Position numbers and translations under genes: made by a program. From positions 1-10,331 of the forward strand of contig CAMLLE010000057.1 of NCBI GenBank assembly GCA_946480555.1: a DNA stretch of 10,331 bases, written 5' to 3'. This DNA is from an uncultured Verrucomicrobia subdivision 3 bacterium. GTDB taxonomy: Bacteria; Verrucomicrobiota; Verrucomicrobiae; Limisphaerales; CAMLLE01. The notes below the pieces were generated by a model that saw only the letters and a program-made list of their open reading frames with translations, did not search any database and was not told where the DNA came from. This document shows, one piece after another, positions 1 through 3,890 of this stretch; the stretch's first letter is position 1; the number at the start of each line of letters is the position of its first letter.

Positions 1-76
1 ATCGCAGGCGCAGCAATCCGATGACGGCCGCCGCCGCGAAGAGAATCCAAAGAAACGTTCGGACGCGGCGAATCAT
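1..76 (-). CDS. N-terminal fragment of a membrane protein, possibly an MMPL/RND-type exporter
   Basis: Only the first 25 codons are inside the window; the gene runs off the left edge. It starts with ATG at 76-74, and that ATG overlaps the TGA stop of the upstream lipoprotein gene (ATGA), a strong sign of translational coupling. The visible residues are a short basic head (MIRRVR) followed by one hydrophobic segment of about 16 residues and then LLRLR. A single N-terminal helix followed by an RLR-type motif is how many MMPL-family predicted exporters begin, and such exporters are often paired with an outer-membrane lipoprotein. The membrane location is seen in the sequence; the MMPL assignment is inference from this short stretch and its partner. 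Any other membrane protein with an N-terminal anchor remains possible. Confidence 0.55.
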   Translation of the reverse strand, partial: MIRRVRTFLWILFAAAAVIGLLRLR

Positions 77-615
77 TGAGGATTGGCCGCAGGTTGAAGT
101 TGGACAAATCCTTCGAGGCGTTCGCCCGTGGCCGGATTCTCCAGCCGCCAGTTTTCATTGCGGGCCGTCCATCGCCATCGTTCCTGCGGCGGATTCCCGC
201 CAAGCGCTCGGGGAAGTTGAAACCACATCACGCGCTGCGGCGGGGCGCCGTTCCGCGCGAAGCGGCGATTCTCCACGGGAGCTTCGATCTGCCAGCGGTT
301 CGAAGTGGATTGCGCAATGATCAATGGAAACGGCGTCTTGGTGAACTGGATGAAGGTGGCGCCGGTGCGGTTCGTGGCGACGAGCAAGTCTCCCGCGATC
401 TCCGGTGCGTCAGCCGCCGGTTTCCAGATGGCCTGACCTTGAAGGACGGTCCAGTCCGGCGCGGAAAGGTTCGCGGGCGGCAACGGCGGCAAGGTGCGGC
501 AGCCGGCCAGAAACGAGAAACCCAGGAGCGCGGCGAGGTGAAACGTCCGGCGCAGCCGCGGCCTTGCTGCGGGTCGAAGCGGATTCCGATTTCGTGCTTC
601 CAAGTTCCCGTCCAT
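73..615 (-). CDS. Predicted outer-membrane lipoprotein of unknown function (LolB-like or DUF3261-like candidate)
   Basis: This is a lipoprotein of about 180 residues. After a basic n-region (RPRLRR) comes a hydrophobic stretch ending in the lipobox LAGC, which places the lipidated cysteine near residue 39, followed by a proline-rich tether (LPPLPP). The mature part is a tryptophan-rich beta-type domain with repeated W-x-W and R-W-x-x-E-N-P patterns and a C-terminal ENPATGERLEGF stretch. No enzyme motif is visible. The ATG at 615-613 overlaps the TGA of the upstream PfpI gene; a GTG one codon earlier (618) is an equally possible start. The stop overlaps the start of the membrane protein downstream. 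An envelope lipoprotein coupled to a possible MMPL exporter suggests a role in export or in handling a lipid or lipoprotein. This is inference from context, and the LolB/DUF3261 resemblance is only suggestive. Confidence 0.75.
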   Translation of the reverse strand: MDGNLEARNRNPLRPAARPRLRRTFHLAALLGFSFLAGCRTLPPLPPANLSAPDWTVLQGQAIWKPAADAPEIAGDLLVATNRTGATFIQFTKTPFPLIIAQSTSNRWQIEAPVENRRFARNGAPPQRVMWFQLPRALGGNPPQERWRWTARNENWRLENPATGERLEGFVQLQPAANPQ

Positions 616-1130
616 CACTTCTGGCTGGTGAGAAAATCCACCATCGCTTTTCCAAAGGGCGCCAGGTCCCGCGGTGTGCGGCTGGAAATCAAGTTGCCAT
701 CGATCACCACCGGTTCGTCCACCCAGATGCCCCCGGCGTTCTCAAGATCGTCCTTGATACCGCGTGAGCCGGTGACGCGTCTGCCTTTCAAAATTTTTGC
801 GGAAACGGGAATCCAGCCGCCGTGGCAGATGAAGGCGACGAGCTTGCCTTGCTCGAAAAATTCGCGCGTGAGCGAAAGCACTTTCGGATCGCGACGCAGC
901 TTGTCGGGCATGAAGCCGCCGGGAATCAGCAGCCCGCAAAAGTCGCGACTGTTCATCTCGCTGATGAGCGCGCCGGCCTGCGCCGGATAGCCGTGCTTGC
1001 CGGAATAGGTTTTCAATTCCGGGCCGGCGACCCGCATCTGGAATCCGGCTTCTTCCAGCCGCAACTTCGGATACCAGAGCTCCAGGTCTTCGTAGATGTC
1101 GTCCACGAACGTCAGCAGTGTTCGGTGCAT
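615..1130 (-). CDS. DJ-1/PfpI family protein (class I glutamine amidotransferase-like fold)
   Basis: The 171 residues match the usual size of a single-domain PfpI/YhbO-type protein. Key landmarks are the nucleophile elbow ICHGGW with Cys102 followed by His103, the LLIPGGFMPDKLR segment (residues 67-79) that carries the acidic active-site position, and the family signature IKDDLENAG followed by WVDEPVVIDGNLISSRTP (about 125-152). The acidic residue is Asp76, where the archaeal protease PH1704 has Glu; Asp is also found in YhbO-like bacterial members. Family members have been described as intracellular peptidases, stress-protective chaperones or protein/nucleotide deglycases, and sequence alone does not choose between these. 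No signal peptide is seen, so it is probably cytoplasmic. It is the first gene of a three-gene operon whose other products are envelope proteins, which is an unusual partnership. No Shine-Dalgarno is visible before the ATG. Confidence 0.92.
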   Translation of the reverse strand: MHRTLLTFVDDIYEDLELWYPKLRLEEAGFQMRVAGPELKTYSGKHGYPAQAGALISEMNSRDFCGLLIPGGFMPDKLRRDPKVLSLTREFFEQGKLVAFICHGGWIPVSAKILKGRRVTGSRGIKDDLENAGGIWVDEPVVIDGNLISSRTPRDLAPFGKAMVDFLTSQK

Positions 1131-1136
1131 GCGCTA

Positions 1137-1165
1137 GATATTCTCTAAAAGCCGCCGCTTCACAA
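1137..1165 (-). promoter_or_regulatory. Possible near-leaderless promoter of the PfpI operon
   Basis: On the minus strand TTGTGA (1165-1160) lies 17 nt before AATATC (1142-1137), which ends 6 nt before the ATG at 1130. Only the TTG of the -35 and the central ATA of the -10 fit consensus, so this is weak by itself. It is listed because the geometry repeats at other starts in the window. Confidence 0.3.
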
Positions 1166-1219
1166 GCAGGGGAAACTGGGCAGGCAACTGAATCTGCGGG
1201 TCAATGAAGCCGCCGGACA

Positions 1220-1340
1220 GTTCTCAGTCCCGGAGGGACGACGGCCGGTAGCCGCGGGTGAAGCGCAGCGAAACCCGTGGAATCCCGAGAACACGTTTCT
1301 TCGCCCCGAAAGGGCGACGGGCTCCGTCGCCCGCTTCGGG
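1220..1340. repeat. Stem-loop-rich intergenic repeat element
   Basis: Five complementary arms are packed into about 120 bp. GTTCTC (1220-1225) can pair with GAGAAC (1287-1292), enclosing two hairpins: GTCCC/GGGAC (1227-1231 with 1235-1239) and CCGCGGGT/ACCCGTGG (1252-1259 with 1273-1280, one G-T pair). Downstream are TCGCCC/GGGCGA (1301-1306 with 1312-1317), the overlapping and mutually exclusive GCGACGG/CCGTCGC (1314-1320 with 1324-1330), and CCCG/CGGG (1330-1333 with 1337-1340). No coding potential is supported on either strand. From memory, blocks of this kind (GGAGGGAC followed by an imperfect CGCGGGT hairpin) recur between genes in Verrucomicrobiota and related genomes, but there is only one copy here and its family was not checked. 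It sits between two divergently transcribed genes. Confidence 0.6.
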
Positions 1341-1390
1341 ACGGAACATTTCATTTGAACGACAATGTGCGTTGGTGAGCCGATCCGTTG

Positions 1391-1461
1391 TTTGCGTCTC
1401 TGGCCAGTCACGCCTTTGCGTTGAGGCGCTGCTTTTGACTTTCTCCACTTTGCGTTTGCGT
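1391..1461 (+). repeat. Four direct copies of TTTGCGT upstream of the EamA gene
   Basis: The heptamer TTTGCGT occurs at 1391-1397, 1415-1421, 1449-1455 and 1455-1461, always in the same orientation. The last two share one base, and the final copy touches the putative -35 box of the EamA gene. It could be a set of regulator sites, or the remains of a simple ACGCAAAG-type repeat. Confidence 0.5.
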
Positions 1462-1484
1462 CGGGCGCCGCGGCGCGCCTTACT
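1456..1484 (+). promoter_or_regulatory. Possible near-leaderless promoter of the EamA-cupin operon
   Basis: TTGCGT (1456-1461) is followed by a 17-nt spacer and CTTACT (1479-1484), which ends 6 nt before the GTG at 1491. The match to consensus is modest. No Shine-Dalgarno is present before the GTG, and the same spacing is seen at other starts in this window. Confidence 0.3.
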
Positions 1485-1490
1485 CCCGGC

Positions 1491-2414
1491 GTGTTCCGGA
1501 CTCGATCCGATCTTTCCCTTGCGTTGGGGCTGGTGTTTGCCGTGTTCCTGTGGGGCGGCAATAACGCGGGCACGCGGCATATCGTCGGCACCTGGCCGCC
1601 CATCTGGACGGGCGCGACGCGTTTTGCAGTCGCCGGCCTGTTGTTGCTCGCGCTGCTGCGCTGGACGAACTGGTTTGGAAAGCTGGAGCCGATTTCTGCC
1701 AGCTTGAACCGCGCGTTGTGGTGGCGGGGCGCGCTCAGCCTCGCGGCTTACATCGTCTGTTTCAACTGGGCTCTGCGGCTGACCTCCGCATCGCACGTTG
1801 CAGTTTATCTGGGCGCGTCGCCGGTCTGGGCGCTCTTGTGGGAAGGCAAACCGGATCGCAACTGGCAGACCGCCCAGCGTTATGGCGCAGCGCTGCTCGC
1901 GCTCACAGGCGTGCTCGTTTTGTTCGCGCCAAGTCTCAAAAACGCCAGCGGAAGTTTATTGGGCGAAATCCTTGGAATCACCTGTGGCGTGCTCTGGACG
2001 AATTACGGACGTCAATGCCGTGCGCTGGGAGCTGCGTTGCCCGGCGCTGCCGTGAGCGCTTTTACCATGTGGCGCGCTGGTCTGCTCCTGTTGATTCCGG
2101 GCGCTTTTGAAATTGCCGGACGTGGCATCGTCTGGCGCGCGGACCTCGCGTGGATCCAGCTTTACTGCATCGTTGCGGGTGGCGTGATCGCGTTTGGAAT
2201 CTGGAATCACGCGCTGCGCCGCTGGCCGACCAGCCAGGTGCTGCTGTTCAACAATCTGATTCCGCTCAGCACCACCACTTGGGCATATTTTTGTCTGAAC
2301 GAACCACTCAGCGTCACATTCTGGATCGCGATGATCCTGATCGTGACGGGCGTTGTGCTGGGTCAGACGAACTGGCAGAAGTTGCTGCGCCCAACCCAGG
2401 TGCCGCCGGAATGA
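1491..2414 (+). CDS. DMT superfamily permease with two EamA domains
   Basis: The 307-residue product is the normal length for a ten-helix drug/metabolite transporter of the inner membrane. Two EamA repeats can be seen, about residues 10-140 and 155-295. The first opens with the typical FAVFLWGGNNAGTRHI segment and contains ATRFAVAGLLLLALL, and its last part runs through YLGASPVWALL and LTGVLVLFAPSL. The second repeat has the GGVIAFGIWNHALRRW motif and the closing LFNNLIPLSTTTWAYF and TGVVLG segments common in the family. Substrates in this family range from amino acids and purines to riboflavin and drugs, and nothing here defines one. Transport is expected to be proton- or exchange-driven. 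The GTG at 1491 is the only reasonable start: the in-frame extension upstream reaches a stop at 1422 without another plausible start codon. The cupin gene begins 3 nt after the stop, so the two are probably cotranscribed. Confidence 0.93.
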   Translation: MFRTRSDLSLALGLVFAVFLWGGNNAGTRHIVGTWPPIWTGATRFAVAGLLLLALLRWTNWFGKLEPISASLNRALWWRGALSLAAYIVCFNWALRLTSASHVAVYLGASPVWALLWEGKPDRNWQTAQRYGAALLALTGVLVLFAPSLKNASGSLLGEILGITCGVLWTNYGRQCRALGAALPGAAVSAFTMWRAGLLLLIPGAFEIAGRGIVWRADLAWIQLYCIVAGGVIAFGIWNHALRRWPTSQVLLFNNLIPLSTTTWAYFCLNEPLSVTFWIAMILIVTGVVLGQTNWQKLLRPTQVPPE

Positions 2415-2417
2415 ATT

Positions 2418-2786
2418 ATGGACATTAAGAACCTCAATGAAGTTTCCGCCTTCACGACGAAGGATGGGTCCGAAATCCGGGAACTGCTTGCGCATCGGAA
2501 TTCGGCGATTCGGAATCAGAGCCTTGCCGAGGCGCGTCTGCCGGTGGGCGGCAGTACGCAGGAACATTATCATCCGCGCGCGGAGGAGATTTATTACATC
2601 ACGCACGGGATGGGCAGGATTCGCATTGAAGGTGAATTGCGCGACGTGAAGGTCGGCGATGCGATTGCCATTCCGCCCGGACAGCGGCACAAACTCTGGA
2701 ACACCGGAACGGAGGTCTTGCGCCTGCTCTGTTGCTGCGCGCCGGCTTACGAGCATGACGACACGGTGATCACGGAAGGGAATTGA
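2418..2786 (+). CDS. Small single-domain cupin protein
   Basis: This 122-residue protein carries both cupin motifs intact. Motif 1 is GGSTQEHYHPRAEEIYY (residues 44-60), with His50, His52 and Glu57 as expected metal ligands. Motif 2 is GDAIAIPPGQRHKLWNTG (80-97), with His91 as the fourth ligand. It is therefore a metal-binding beta-barrel. Proteins of this size act as small-molecule isomerases, dioxygenase-like enzymes, or sensors and binders of sugars, and the sequence does not settle which. A run of three cysteines (LLCCCAP) follows motif 2, which is uncommon in the family and might be redox- or metal-sensitive (inference). It starts 3 nt after the EamA permease stop, so it probably acts on or senses the permease substrate. 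No clear independent promoter or Shine-Dalgarno is seen, consistent with translational coupling. Confidence 0.92.
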   Translation: MDIKNLNEVSAFTTKDGSEIRELLAHRNSAIRNQSLAEARLPVGGSTQEHYHPRAEEIYYITHGMGRIRIEGELRDVKVGDAIAIPPGQRHKLWNTGTEVLRLLCCCAPAYEHDDTVITEGN

Positions 2787-2802
2787 AGCGAGGCGCGCGA
2801 GC

Positions 2803-2823
2803 GCGGTTTCGTAAAGAGACCGC
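2803..2823 (+). terminator. Terminator-like hairpin after the EamA-cupin operon
   Basis: GCGGTTTC (2803-2810) pairs with GAGACCGC (2816-2823) over 8 bp with one T-G pair and a 5-nt loop (GTAAA). It is followed by a T-enriched but interrupted stretch (TTCGGTTGGTTTT). It starts 16 nt after the cupin stop and ends before the next promoter, the expected place for an intrinsic terminator. The broken T tract is the main doubt. Confidence 0.5.
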
Positions 2824-2841
2824 TTCGGTTGGTTTTCGAAA

Positions 2842-2870
2842 TTGACGCTCAGTGGAACGGCGCCTTTACT
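2842..2870 (+). promoter_or_regulatory. Promoter of the small lipoprotein gene
   Basis: TTGACG (2842-2847), a 17-nt spacer and TTTACT (2865-2870) make a good sigma-70-type pair, with 5 of 6 and 4 of 6 consensus bases. The -10 ends 8 nt before the ATG at 2879, so the transcript would start at or next to the start codon. This argues against the upstream in-frame GTG at 2852, which would lie inside the promoter. Confidence 0.5.
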
Positions 2871-2878
2871 CCTCCGCC

Positions 2879-3313
2879 ATGAAGAACGTGCTTTCAATCG
2901 GAGTGTTGGTTTTGGCGCTCGCTTCGTCAGGTTGCTTCTGGCGCAAGAAATCAGATTCCGATCCCGCCTTCCAAAACGCCGAATCGGTTGCGAAAACGCA
3001 GACGGGAACTGCAACCCCGCCAGCATCCTCGAACGCCGGGGCAGCCGCTGCCACACCCGAAACTTCCACGCCGATCGTGACGCCGGCCTCCGGTGTGAGC
3101 GGCAAGGTCAGCTCCGCATACGCCGAACAACGATTTGTCGTCATCACGTTTCCGGTCGGGCAAATGGCGCGTCGCGATCAACGGCTGGATGTCTATCGCG
3201 GCGGGTTGAAAGTCGGCGAACTGCTCGTGACGGGTCCGCAGCAGGGCGACAGCACCGTGGCGGATATTACCGCGGGTGAAGCCCAAAAAGGGGATGAAGT
3301 CCGGAGCCGTTAG
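2879..3313 (+). CDS. Small lipoprotein with C-terminal SH3-like barrel domain
   Basis: The chosen start gives 144 residues beginning MKNVLSIGVLVLALASSGCF, a short signal peptide with Cys19 as the likely lipidated residue. The lipobox is SSGC, with Ser rather than Leu/Val/Ile at -3, so it is imperfect. A low-complexity Ala/Ser/Thr/Pro tether covers about residues 25-72. The C-terminal 70 residues form a compact domain (SGKVSSAYAEQRFVVITFP, then RRDQRLDVYRGGLKVGELLVTGPQ and VADITAGEAQKGDEV). This beta-rich pattern resembles small SH3-like barrels found at the ends of bacterial envelope proteins. No catalytic residues are apparent, so an anchoring or binding role in the envelope is the best guess. 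It has its own promoter and stands alone between the cupin operon and a convergent gene. Confidence 0.82.
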   Translation: MKNVLSIGVLVLALASSGCFWRKKSDSDPAFQNAESVAKTQTGTATPPASSNAGAAAATPETSTPIVTPASGVSGKVSSAYAEQRFVVITFPVGQMARRDQRLDVYRGGLKVGELLVTGPQQGDSTVADITAGEAQKGDEVRSR

Positions 3314-3323
3314 CGTTTAACGG
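3307..3323 (+). terminator. Weak hairpin at the end of the lipoprotein gene
   Basis: CCGTTA (3307-3312) pairs perfectly with TAACGG (3318-3323) around a 5-nt loop, and the TAG stop codon (3311-3313) lies in the hairpin. No T tract follows, so intrinsic termination here is doubtful. Confidence 0.25.
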
Positions 3324-3438
3324 TGCGGCTTGAACGATTGTTGATCCCGGGCCGCAGCGATCACGGAATATGCGGTCGATTCTGTGCGTGAGAGCCGCTT
3401 GCTTGCGCCAACGGCGAGTTATCACGCAACCCCCGCAG

Positions 3439-3457
3439 TCCGAAATCAGCTTTCGGA
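3439..3457. terminator. Perfect hairpin between convergent genes
   Basis: TCCGAAA (3439-3445) pairs with TTTCGGA (3451-3457) over 7 bp with a 5-nt loop, and the loop holds the TGA stop of the 119-residue minus-strand gene. It lies between two converging genes, so it could act from either side, but no T tract is present in either direction. It may limit read-through or protect the 3' end of the transcript. Confidence 0.35.
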
Positions 3458-3805
3458 ATTGCCGCGGCCTTCGCCAATGGGTTCCGAAACCTCCTGCGCC
3501 TTACGTGCCGCCGCCGGTTTCTGGTAGGGCGAATGAAGATTGAAATAGATGCCGCACAACGGACGGGGGCCTTCGCTCTGGCTGAGGATCACCGTCACGT
3601 GTTTGTCCAACGCGATACCATGGCGCAGCTGCGGACCGCGGGTTTCGAAAGCCTTGATGGCTTTGACCAGGAGTGACACCAGCGAGGCGCGAAACTCTTC
3701 GGGTGTCTTGTCGATGCAAATGACATACATCTCATATGCCTTCATGGCCTGCGCCATCTCTTCGTTGAACAAATCCACGTTCACGAGCGTAGGATAAAAC
3801 CCCAT
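3446..3805 (-). CDS. Conserved-looking protein of unknown function, 119 residues
   Basis: I do not recognise the family. The open frame extends upstream to 4051, but that part overlaps the ligase gene and reads as low-quality sequence. The ATG at 3805 gives a protein that begins MGFYPTLVNVDLFNEEM and has a -10-like TAATTT five nt upstream. The body (residues 1-95) looks like a folded alpha/beta protein, with helices around FNEEMAQAMKAYEMY and PEEFRASLVSLLVKAIKAF, and strands around VTVILS and LCGIYFNL. It has no signal peptide, membrane segment or obvious catalytic motif, so it is probably cytoplasmic. The last 15 or so residues (EVSEPIGEGRGNSES) differ in character and are encoded by sequence related to the repeat in the ligase linker, so the original C-terminus may have been shorter. 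It lies 85 nt downstream of the ligase gene on the same strand, but its own promoter signal makes operon membership uncertain. Confidence 0.72.
   Translation of the reverse strand: MGFYPTLVNVDLFNEEMAQAMKAYEMYVICIDKTPEEFRASLVSLLVKAIKAFETRGPQLRHGIALDKHVTVILSQSEGPRPLCGIYFNLHSPYQKPAAARKAQEVSEPIGEGRGNSES
3461..3481. repeat. Diverged copy of the repeat found in the ligase linker
   Basis: The 21 bp at 3461-3481 match 17 of 21 positions of 5613-5633, both containing GGCCTTCGCC. Here the repeat codes for the tail of the 119-residue protein (EPIGEGRG), against HPMGEGQG in the ligase linker. Both are read in the same frame relative to the repeat. Confidence 0.4.
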
Positions 3806-3810
3806 ATCTG

Positions 3811-3816
3811 AAATTA
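3811..3816 (-). promoter_or_regulatory. -10-like element of the 119-residue gene
   Basis: On the minus strand TAATTT (3816-3811) ends 5 nt before the ATG at 3805. No TTG-type -35 lies at 16-18 nt. No Shine-Dalgarno is visible, so a leaderless transcript is possible. Confidence 0.35.
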
Positions 3817-3890
3817 AAGTGAAAACTCGGGCGGGAGCTGAAAAATCTGCGGCCGAAGTCGTTCGCGTGGGGGCGGCTGATCCGGCTTGA

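Noticed and set aside
1160..1796. Long minus-strand open frames over the 1131-1490 gap and the start of the permease gene
   Set aside because: Their translations are Arg/Pro/Ser-rich and derive from the stem-loop repeat and the antisense of a clear EamA gene.
2842..3279. Plus-strand frame overlapping the small lipoprotein gene
   Set aside because: It is Arg-rich without domain signals and shares the DNA with a lipoprotein that has a signal peptide, a promoter and a plausible folded domain.
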